A stretch of 64,000 bases of DNA from Paracidovorax cattleyae (GTDB lineage: Bacteria > Pseudomonadota > Gammaproteobacteria > Burkholderiales > Burkholderiaceae_C): assembly GCF_900104515.1 (NCBI RefSeq), contig NZ_FNJL01000005.1, positions 124,001-188,000 of the forward strand, read 5' to 3'. A program made the translations under genes and the position numbers. Below, piece after piece: positions 53,580 to 64,000 of the stretch. Under the pieces are notes generated by a model. The model was not told the origin of the DNA and did no database searches. It was given only the letters and a program-made list of their open reading frames with translations. Each line of letters starts with the position of its first letter. Positions within the stretch are counted from its first letter, which is position 1.

Positions 53580-53891
53580 AGAAAAAGTCCTTCGTTGATA
53601 ACGTCCCATCCCGTTATTGGGCCGGGAATCGGTTCAGCCTTTTGGGCCCGATTGCCATGTAGCAAAAAACCCGCCAGGACAGGTGCCACGCGGGTCTGGT
53701 GCGGGATTGTAGCCAGATGCCTTGCGGCCGCCTTACCACGGCCCGACGGGGTTTTCCCGGGGATGGGCAGGGCATCAGGAGCCCGCATAAGCCATTAGGT
53801 GCGCTGATCCATTCAGGCACGGACGCGGGGCCGGGCATCTGCACGTGCGGAGGCCGGCGATCATCCGTCGCCCGGCCTCCGGGACTTCATC
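53580..53891 (-). other. leader/intergenic region between rarA and livH
   Basis: This 312-bp region holds no gene. Just after the rarA stop there is a hairpin (about 53843-53880, GGAGGCCGG pairing with CCGGCCTCC) without a T-run. Nearer livH are a TACAAT box and a terminator-like hairpin (listed separately). It probably carries the liv promoter and leader. Confidence 0.5.
53664..53711 (-). terminator. terminator-like hairpin in the livH leader next to a -10 box
   Basis: On the minus strand ACCCGC (53695-53690) and GCGGGT (53674-53669) pair over six bases around a 15-base loop, followed by six T-equivalents (A-run 53664-53669). A TACAAT box at 53711-53706 lies just upstream, so a transcript started there would meet the hairpin at once. 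It may terminate readthrough from rarA or attenuate liv. Confidence 0.6.
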
Positions 53892-55196
53892 TCATTTCTT
53901 GCCGGCTTCTTCATCCCAGCTTCTGAGCACCGCCAGCTTCTCCGCGATCTTCACCTCAAGGCCCCTGGGCACGGGTTGGTACCAGCGCGGCTCGTCCATG
54001 CCGTCGGGAAGATAGGTTTCCCCGGCAGCGTAGGCGTTGGGTTCATCATGCGCGTACCGGTACTCATGGCCGTAGCCCAGCTCCTTCATGAGCTTGGTGG
54101 GTGCGTTGCGCAGGTGGACCGGCACTTCACGGCTCTTGTCCTTCTTCACGAAGGCCCGGGCCGCGTTGTAGGCGTTGTAACCGGCGTTGCTCTTGGCTGC
54201 CATCGCCAGATAGATCACGGCCTGCCCCAGGGCCAGTTCGCCCTCCGGGCTCCCCAGCCGCTCATAGGTCAGCGCTGCGTCGTTGGCGATCTGCATGGCC
54301 CTGGGATCGGCCAGCCCGATGTCTTCCCACGCCATGCGGACAATGCGGCGCGACAGATACCTCGCGTCCGCACCACCGTCCAGCATGCGTGTGAGCCAGT
54401 AGAGGGCCGCGTCCGGATGGGAGCCGCGCACCGACTTGTGCAAGGCTGAAATCTGGTCGTAGAAGTTGTCCCCGCCCTTGTCGAAACGCCGGCTGTTCAG
54501 CGTCAAGGCGTTCTGCAGGAAGTCGGCGGTGATCTCCGTGATCCCGGAAGCACTGGCTGCCGTGCTGGTCTGTTCCAGCAGGTTCAGGAACCGTCTCGCG
54601 TCGCCGTCCGCATAGCCGATGATGGTGTCCGTTGCCAGGTCGTCGAACCGGAGATGGCTGAGGGCCATCTCCTGCGCGCGTTTCAGAAGCAGCCGCAGCT
54701 CTTCATCCGTCAGGGACTTCAGGACATAGACCTGGGCGCGCGACAGCAGAGCCGAGTTCACCTCGAAGGAAGGGTTCTCGGTGGTGGCCCCGATGAAGGT
54801 CACCAGGCCGCTCTCCGCATAGGGAAGCAGAGCGTCTTGCTGGGACTTGTTGAACCTGTGGATTTCATCCACGAACAGGATCGTGTGCTTGCCCATCGCC
54901 AGGTTGTGCTGCGCCTGCTCCATCGCCGCCCGGATGTCCTTGACGCCGGAGAACACGGCAGACAAGGCGATGAACTCGCACTGGAATGCCGTGGCCGTGA
55001 GCCGGGCCAGGGTCGTCTTGCCCACGCCTGGCGGCCCCCAGAAGATCATGGAGTGCGGCTTGCCCGACTCGAACGCAAGCCTCAACGGCTTGCCCTCCCC
55101 CAGCAGGTGGGACTGCCCGATCACCTCGTCCAGGCTGGCCGGACGCAGGGCTTCGGCCAGGGGAGCCGCAGGGGACGTGGAGAACAGATCAGCCAT
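53892..55196 (-). CDS. rarA: replication-associated recombination protein RarA (MgsA)
   Basis: RarA is an AAA+ ATPase that acts at stalled replication forks. The 434-residue protein has LDEVIGQSHLLGEGKPLR, Walker A GPPGVGKTT, Walker B ILFVDEIHRFNKSQQD, sensor 1 GATTENPSFEVN and the C-terminal tetramerisation domain with SNAGYNAYNAARAFVKK. The ATG at 55196 matches the family. It lies downstream of lolA and ftsK on the same strand, separated by two genes on the other strand. Confidence 0.96.
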   Translation of the reverse strand: MADLFSTSPAAPLAEALRPASLDEVIGQSHLLGEGKPLRLAFESGKPHSMIFWGPPGVGKTTLARLTATAFQCEFIALSAVFSGVKDIRAAMEQAQHNLAMGKHTILFVDEIHRFNKSQQDALLPYAESGLVTFIGATTENPSFEVNSALLSRAQVYVLKSLTDEELRLLLKRAQEMALSHLRFDDLATDTIIGYADGDARRFLNLLEQTSTAASASGITEITADFLQNALTLNSRRFDKGGDNFYDQISALHKSVRGSHPDAALYWLTRMLDGGADARYLSRRIVRMAWEDIGLADPRAMQIANDAALTYERLGSPEGELALGQAVIYLAMAAKSNAGYNAYNAARAFVKKDKSREVPVHLRNAPTKLMKELGYGHEYRYAHDEPNAYAAGETYLPDGMDEPRWYQPVPRGLEVKIAEKLAVLRSWDEEAGKK

Positions 55197-55339
55197 GGCG
55201 GTGGGATGCGATACAGCGAAGAACGTGGGTTCGGGAAGGGAAACCGGCAGGAGCGATCGGCAAAGACAGGCCGCCGCACCCATTATTCCTGCTGGCGGTA
55301 TCCTGCACCAATCCGGGGACTCCGCCCCGCCCCACGTCC

Positions 55340-55939
55340 ATGCCGTGCACCCAGCCCGACCTCACCGCCCTGCTCCGCGACGTGCGCGGCTGCACGCTCT
55401 GCGCGGGCAGCCTGCCCCTCGGGCCGCGGCCCGTGCTGCAGGCCTCCGCCGGGGCACGCATTCTCGTCGCGGGCCAGGCACCGGGGCGCAAGGTGCACGC
55501 CAGCGGCATTCCCTTCGACGATGCGAGCGGGGAACGGCTGCGCGCCTGGATGGGAGTGGACCGGGAGACGTTCTATGACCCCGGGCGCATCGCGATCATC
55601 CCCATGGGTTTCTGCTATCCCGGCACCGGCCGCTCGGGCGATCTGCCGCCGCGCCCGGAATGCGCCGCCACCTGGCGGCAGCCGCTGCTGGATGCCCTGC
55701 CCGGCATCCGACTCACCATCGTGCTCGGCGCGCACGCCTTCGCCTGGCACGGGCATGGCGCGGCGGCACCCGCATCCTTGACCGAGGCCGTGCAGGACTG
55801 GCGCCGGGGCGCGCCAGGGCTGCGGGTGCTGCCGCATCCCAGCCCACGCAACAACGGCTGGCTGAAGCGCCATCCGTGGTTCGCCGACGCATTGCTGCCC
55901 GCCCTGCGCCAGCAGGTGACGGAGGTACTCGCGGACTGA
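55340..55939 (+). CDS. uracil-DNA-glycosylase-fold protein
   Basis: This 199-residue protein has the UDG-superfamily pattern: an early CTLCAG motif, the active-site-like GQAPGRKVHASGIPFDDASG, PMGFCYPG, and the second motif HPSPRNNGWLKRHPWF. The UDG-like fold family removes damaged bases; this subgroup's activity is not established. Only two Cys of a possible iron-sulfur cluster are seen. It is a single gene divergent from rarA. Confidence 0.85.
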   Translation: MPCTQPDLTALLRDVRGCTLCAGSLPLGPRPVLQASAGARILVAGQAPGRKVHASGIPFDDASGERLRAWMGVDRETFYDPGRIAIIPMGFCYPGTGRSGDLPPRPECAATWRQPLLDALPGIRLTIVLGAHAFAWHGHGAAAPASLTEAVQDWRRGAPGLRVLPHPSPRNNGWLKRHPWFADALLPALRQQVTEVLAD

Positions 55940-56132
55940 TCGCGCCAGAGCGTCCGGCCGGTTCGGCAACACCAGGCACGGCGTGCGAAGCCACGCCCGG
56001 ATATGCGAAGCGGCCATCCACTGCCGGCGACACGAGTCCGCGAGGTGCCAGGCTGGGCGCCGCACTGCGCGCACAATCCGGCGTCGCGCGCTTGCCCGAA
56101 GGCAAGCCCCCCAACATCCAGGAGACCCATCC

Positions 56133-56489
56133 ATGCATTTCGCTGCCCATGCCGTCGCCGCGCTGATCGCGCTGCTGCACATCTACATCCTCGTCCTGGA
56201 GATGTTCCTCTGGGACAAGCCGGCAGGCCTCAGGGCTTTCCGAAACACGCCGGAGCGCGCGGCGGACACGAAGGTGCTGGCGGCCAACCAGGGGCTCTAC
56301 AACGGTTTCCTGGCAGCCGGCCTGCTCTGGGGACTGTGGCTCGGCGGACCGCACGGGCGGGCCGTGCTGACCTTCTTCCTGCTCTGCGTGCTGGCGGCCG
56401 GGCTCTACGGCGGCGCCACGGTGGCGCGCAAGATACTGTACATCCAGACGGTGCCTGCGGCACTGGGCCTGGCGCTGTTCTGGATCTAG
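56133..56489 (+). CDS. DUF1304 membrane protein
   Basis: This 118-residue protein has four TM segments and the DUF1304 hallmarks HIYILVLEMFLW and LAANQGLYNGFLAAGLLWG. Function is unknown. A strong ribosome site (aggaga) precedes the ATG at 56133. It is convergent with lolA. Confidence 0.88.
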   Translation: MHFAAHAVAALIALLHIYILVLEMFLWDKPAGLRAFRNTPERAADTKVLAANQGLYNGFLAAGLLWGLWLGGPHGRAVLTFFLLCVLAAGLYGGATVARKILYIQTVPAALGLALFWI

Positions 56490-56526
56490 CAGCGGGCAGC
56501 ACGGCGGCGCAGCACCCCGCCGGGGA

Positions 56527-60719
<4,193 letters not shown>

Positions 60720-60759
60720 CGCGCTCCCGGCCCGTCCACACGGGTCGAAGCCGTGCGGC

Positions 60760-60789
60760 TGGACATCTTTCTCAAGGCCGCGCTATAAT
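60760..60789 (+). promoter_or_regulatory. promoter of the rpmB-rpmG operon
   Basis: TGGACA (60760-60765) and a consensus TATAAT (60784-60789) with an 18-bp spacer make the strongest-looking promoter of the window, fitting a ribosomal protein operon. A leader of about 170 bases follows. Confidence 0.75.
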
Positions 60790-60964
60790 GCGCGGCTTTG
60801 CTGCATCTTGCGCACCGCTTTTTCAAGCGAGCCGCCTACGGCAGCAGATACCAACCGGGTTACCGCCACCCTATCTGGCGAGGTGAGGCCGCGCGGACAG
60901 GCTTTCGCGAACCAGCGGAGCGTGCATGTCCTGCGGCTGTATTTTGAAAAATCGGAGTGTCCTC

Positions 60965-61198
60965 ATGGCACGCGTCTGCGACGTCACGGGCAAGAAGCCC
61001 ATGGTCGGGAACAACGTTTCCCACGCCAACAACAAAACCAAGCGCCGGTTCCTGCCGAACCTGCAATACCGCCGTTTCTGGGTCGAGAGCGAAAACCGCT
61101 GGGTGCGCCTGCGTGTTTCCAGCGCCGCCCTGCGTCTGATCGACAAGAACGGCATCGATTCCGTGCTCGCCGACCTGCGTGCACGTGGCCAGGCTTAA
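60965..61198 (+). CDS. rpmB: 50S ribosomal protein L28
   Basis: The 77-residue protein begins [20 protein letters not shown] and contains [17 protein letters not shown], both diagnostic for L28. Only one Cys is present, so it is the zinc-independent form. rpmG follows after 11 bp in the same operon. Confidence 0.97.
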   Translation: MARVCDVTGKKPMVGNNVSHANNKTKRRFLPNLQYRRFWVESENRWVRLRVSSAALRLIDKNGIDSVLADLRARGQA

Positions 61199-61209
61199 GG
61201 AGTAGCACC

Positions 61210-61380
61210 ATGGCAACCAAAGGCGGACGCGACAAGATCAAGCTGGAATCCACCGCAGGAACCGGCCACTTCTACACCACCACCAAGAACAAGAAGACGA
61301 TGCCCGAGAAGATGTCGATCATCAAGTTCGACCCCAAGGCTCGCAAGCACGTCGAGTACAAGGAAATGAAGCTGAAGTAA
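61210..61380 (+). CDS. rpmG: 50S ribosomal protein L33
   Basis: The 56-residue protein starts [20 protein letters not shown] and has [14 protein letters not shown] and [17 protein letters not shown], typical L33. It lacks the CxxC zinc pairs of the zinc-dependent form. It is the last gene of the operon and is followed by a terminator. Confidence 0.97.
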   Translation: MATKGGRDKIKLESTAGTGHFYTTTKNKKTMPEKMSIIKFDPKARKHVEYKEMKLK

Positions 61381-61409
61381 GGCACCAGCCGCTTCCAGCG
61401 CCTTCCCGG

Positions 61410-61437
61410 AAAAGCCGCCCCACCGAGGGCGGCTTTT
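61410..61437 (+). terminator. intrinsic terminator of rpmB-rpmG
   Basis: AAAAGCCGCCC (61410-61420) and GGGCGGCTTTT (61427-61437) form an 11-bp stem with a six-base loop, continued by further T residues. The A-run on the other side makes it also usable for the convergent MocR gene. Confidence 0.92.
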
Positions 61438-61466
61438 CTTTTTCCCGTGCGCCTCGGAACCTGTTC

Positions 61467-63032
61467 TCAGGCCGCGGCGGCCCGTCGCCCCTCTTCCCGC
61501 AGCGGCGCGCGGCCGGCGTTCTGCAGGACGTCGCACTGGCCGGCCAGCAACTCGCCCAGCACCCGGTAGCCCTCTTCCACCGCCGGCGTGAACGGCATGC
61601 CGCAGCTGAGCCGCAGGAAGCGCTCGTAGCGGCCGGTATTGGAGAACATGGGCCCGGGCGCCACGCGGATGCCGCGCGCCAGGGCGTCGTCGTAGAGCCG
61701 CGTGGAGGACAGGCCCGCGGGCAGTTCCAGCCACAGGCTGATTCCACCGGGCGGCAGGCTCAGGCGGGTTCCCGACGGGAAGTACCGGGCCACCGCGCGC
61801 GCCGACTGCTCGCGCTGCTCTTTCAGCGACGCCCGCATGCGGCGCAAGTGGCGGTCATAGGCGGGCGAGCCCACGGTGCGGGCGGCGAGCAGCTGCGACC
61901 AAGTCTGCATGTTGCGCGTGCGGGCGAACTTGAGCATCTGCACGCGCGCGTTCCAGCGCCCTGCGCTCATCCACCCCTGGCGCAGCCCGGGCGCGAAGCT
62001 CTTGCTGAGCGAAGCGCAGTAGATCACCTGCCCCGCGTCGCCCGGGCGGTCCCAGGCCTTGGCGGGGCGCATCGGCTGGGCGGACTCGACGAACTCGCGG
62101 TAGATGTCGTCCTCGATGAGGGCGAGGCGATGCTCCACGCACAGCGCGACGAGGCGCTCCTTGTGGGCATCGGGCATGACGCTGCCCTGGGGCATCTGCA
62201 GGTGCGGCACCACCACCACCGCCCTGAGCCGGGGCTCGTTGCGGGCCGCGAGCTCCAGGGCCTCGATCGATATGCCGGTGTGCGGGCTGCAGGGAATCTC
62301 TAGCGCGCGCAGGCCGCGCACCTCGATGGCCTGCAGGATGCCGAAGAAGGTGGGCGATTCGACCGCGATCACGTCGCCCGGCTCCGCCACCGCATCGAGG
62401 GCGAGGTTGACGGCCTCCGAGTTGCCGTGCGTGGCGCCGATGCCCTCGGGCGCGAGGCTCAGGCCGAAGCTCAGCGCGTTGTGCGCCATGGCCCGCTGGA
62501 ACTCCGGATGCGTGGAGGGCGCGGACGGGCTGTACACGAGGATCTCGGGCTGCTCGCGCAGCAGCCGGATCGCGAGGCGGTTGAGCGCCTCGGCATCGAA
62601 CAGCGCGGGCGCCGGCATGGCGCTGCCCAGGTCCAATGCCAGGGGCGCCCGGCGGGCCTTTTCGAGGAAGGTGGAGATGCGCTCGTTGATGCCGGCGAAC
62701 ACATGCGGATCCGGGGCAAGCGGCTCATGCAGTTCCGGCTCGCGGGCGGCGGGCAGCGAAGACACGCGGCCCGGAATGGATGCGAAATACCCCACCCGCT
62801 CGCGCGCCTGGGCAAAGCCTTCGGCCTCGAGGTGCCGCAGCACCTGCAGGGCGGTGGTGAGGCTCACGCCGTGACGCTGGCACAGCTCCCGGACGGAGGG
62901 CAGGCGCTGGCCGGGCTGCAGGCTGCCTGCCGCGATGGCCTGCGCGTACAGGCCCGCGATCTGCCGGTAGCGTGGCTGGCCCGCGGCCTGCGCGGCGGGA
63001 GGCAGGGGGAATTCTGCGACGGAATCGTTCAT
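61467..63032 (-). CDS. MocR-type GntR/aminotransferase regulator
   Basis: This 521-residue protein fuses an N-terminal GntR-type winged helix (residues 20-85, LPSVRELCQRHGVSLTTALQ) to a class I aminotransferase-like domain with the PLP-binding lysine in YCASLSKSFAPGLRQG. MocR regulators sense PLP or amino-acid derivatives. The typical target is the divergent gene, here a small hypothetical protein, so this pairing is a candidate regulon. The ATG at 63032 is clear. Confidence 0.92.
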   Translation of the reverse strand: MNDSVAEFPLPPAAQAAGQPRYRQIAGLYAQAIAAGSLQPGQRLPSVRELCQRHGVSLTTALQVLRHLEAEGFAQARERVGYFASIPGRVSSLPAAREPELHEPLAPDPHVFAGINERISTFLEKARRAPLALDLGSAMPAPALFDAEALNRLAIRLLREQPEILVYSPSAPSTHPEFQRAMAHNALSFGLSLAPEGIGATHGNSEAVNLALDAVAEPGDVIAVESPTFFGILQAIEVRGLRALEIPCSPHTGISIEALELAARNEPRLRAVVVVPHLQMPQGSVMPDAHKERLVALCVEHRLALIEDDIYREFVESAQPMRPAKAWDRPGDAGQVIYCASLSKSFAPGLRQGWMSAGRWNARVQMLKFARTRNMQTWSQLLAARTVGSPAYDRHLRRMRASLKEQREQSARAVARYFPSGTRLSLPPGGISLWLELPAGLSSTRLYDDALARGIRVAPGPMFSNTGRYERFLRLSCGMPFTPAVEEGYRVLGELLAGQCDVLQNAGRAPLREEGRRAAAA

Positions 63033-63269
63033 GGCGAAGACGCCTCGGCGGAAGCGAAACGGGGGCATGGCCGTGGAAGGCCGGTCCGGCCATCATGCCG
63101 TGGACCTGGGCGGCCGCACAGATACAGACAGGCCGTGCCCAAACCATAACAGAGACAGGAAAACCCGCGCTGTTCCCCTTCGCAAGCGGACAGCCTGTGC
63201 CTGTTCCCGCATCAGGGTTCTTCCTAGGATGAAGCCCTGTCCCGATGCATTGCGCCCCAAGGAGAAACC

Positions 63270-63725
63270 ATGCCGCAAACCACCCGCCCCGCCGCCATCC
63301 CTGCTCCTGCGGCTTCGCCGCTGTCCGTACAGCCCGGCCAGAAGCTCCTGGTGTGCCTGCCACCCGGCGCTTCGCTGGTGGTGGAAAGCGGCCGGCTCGC
63401 GCTCCGGTCCGGCCCCGTGGTCTGGGGCCAGGTGGTGGCCTCCCAGGTGGACCTGGGCCATCTGGAAGCCGGGCAGTGCCGGGAGGGCGTACCGGGCTGC
63501 GGGGCGGAATGGATGGAGGTGTCCAATCCAGGGCACGCCACGGCGCATGCGGTGCTGCTGGAGCCGGCGCCGGTCCTGCAGCCGGTGGGCGCCGTGCCCG
63601 GGGCTGGCCTGGCGGTACTGGCTGGAGCGGCCTCGGCGGCGCAAGCACTGCTGGCCGCCGTGGCGGCATGGACCGGATCGCGACGCGGAGCGACTGCCGG
63701 CCCGCGCACCACCACGGCACGGTAA
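63270..63725 (+). CDS. small hypothetical protein, possibly DUF2917-like
   Basis: This 151-residue protein has a beta-rich N-terminal half (LSVQPGQKLLVCLPPGASL, then VESGRLALRSGPVVWG) that weakly resembles DUF2917, and an Ala-rich C-terminal half (AGLAVLAGAASAAQALLAAV) that could be a membrane-associated helix. A strong ribosome site (aaggagaa) precedes the ATG. It is divergent from the MocR gene and probably under its control. Function unknown. Confidence 0.6.
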   Translation: MPQTTRPAAIPAPAASPLSVQPGQKLLVCLPPGASLVVESGRLALRSGPVVWGQVVASQVDLGHLEAGQCREGVPGCGAEWMEVSNPGHATAHAVLLEPAPVLQPVGAVPGAGLAVLAGAASAAQALLAAVAAWTGSRRGATAGPRTTTAR

Positions 63726-63775
63726 GCGGCCCGCCCCCGCCGGAACGTCGGCAGCCGTGAAGGTTGTTGGCAGCG

Positions 63776-64000
63776 TCAGGCCTGGGCGGCCCGCAGCCTC
63801 TGGGAGAACTCGCGCAGCGCGGCGACGCCGCTTTCCTCGGCGCGGCGGCACCAGGCCTGCAGGTCGGCCGTCAACTGGTCGCGCGAGTGCGAGGTATTGA
63901 GCCAGAGCTGCCGCAGTTCCTCGCGCATGGTGACCATGGTGTCGAGCACCGGGTGGGCCGCACGGGCACGGGCGATCTGTTCCTGGACGCGCGCAGGCAC
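63776..64000 (-). CDS. C-terminal end of a probable fatty-acid desaturase (runs off the window end)
   Basis: The last 74 codons of a gene entering from the right are visible. The sequence is helical and charged, with LRQLWLNTSHSRDQL, LQAWCRRAEESGVAALREFS and the end QRLRAAQA. This resembles the C-terminal tail of betaproteobacterial DesA-like acyl desaturases, but no His boxes are in view, so the call rests on tail resemblance alone. The frame is open to the window edge. Confidence 0.45.
   Translation of the reverse strand: MPARVQEQIARARAAHPVLDTMVTMREELRQLWLNTSHSRDQLTADLQAWCRRAEESGVAALREFSQRLRAAQA

Overview
The window is a contiguous piece of a high-G+C betaproteobacterial chromosome. Gene content and order (polA-DUF2782-thrB, rpsP-rimM-trmD-rplS, trxB/ftsK/lolA/rarA, a Bug-type solute receptor, BPSS1780-type membrane protein, LivFGMH) and the look of the proteins point to Comamonadaceae, most likely Acidovorax/Paracidovorax. 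This assignment is inference from gene families; no 16S gene is present. Coding density is high and nearly every gene carries codons rich in G/C at the third position. The clear exception is a small A+T-richer patch downstream of the tRNA-Lys gene (about 24.36-25.6 kb).

Layout: 1-4.1 kb holds the 5' part of polA, a DUF2782 protein, homoserine kinase and a membrane protein. At 4.15-6.35 kb a PhoX-type phosphatase sits behind four GTCA repeats spaced exactly 11 bp apart (a tandem Pho box). At 6.5-11.8 kb a Fur-box-preceded operon encodes two imelysins, a di-haem oxidoreductase and a DUF1513 protein (iron acquisition). At 11.8-16.2 kb a translationally coupled cassette encodes a secreted collagen-like protein, an Asp/Asn beta-hydroxylase, a sulfotransferase, a Tat-exported substrate-binding-like protein and a tail-collar protein; this is one of the two most interesting loci. 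From 16.3 to 24.4 kb come uvrD, an RpiR regulator divergent from an M20 peptidase plus Bug receptor, a Firmicutes-like GMP reductase and tRNA-Lys(CTT). The second highlight, 24.4-25.3 kb, is a lone type VI secretion amidase (Tae4) whose stop overlaps the start of a two-TM protein that is a candidate immunity protein of an unexpected type.

From 25.7 to 32.4 kb there is a KGG-type stress protein, an NtrC-type regulator, a large hybrid sensor kinase and, divergent from it, a sigma-54 gene (rpoN); together these look like a self-contained sigma-54 signalling unit. From 32.5 to 43 kb follow copper-related proteins, an MFS exporter, a diguanylate cyclase, a DEAD-box helicase with a structured leader, orn, a Ste24-like M48 protease, PCD, rsgA and a CobD/CbiB-like protein. 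From 43 to 49 kb lie a Nudix hydrolase, rplS-trmD-rimM-rpsP (with a terminator between rpsP and rimM), a GNAT acetyltransferase, a TM2 protein and the DUF47-pitA phosphate transport pair with its own Pho box. From 49.3 to 64 kb are an outer-membrane barrel protein, livFGMH, rarA, a UDG-like protein, DUF1304, lolA, ftsK, trxB, rpmB-rpmG, a MocR regulator, a hypothetical protein and the 3' end of a probable desaturase.

Regulatory themes visible by eye are phosphate (two Pho boxes of the same CGTCA type), iron (one Fur box), promoter-proximal terminators ahead of guaC and livH, and -10 boxes so close to the start codons of uvrD and the DUF2782 gene that those mRNAs should be leaderless. No insertion sequence, prophage structural block, CRISPR array or rRNA gene was seen.
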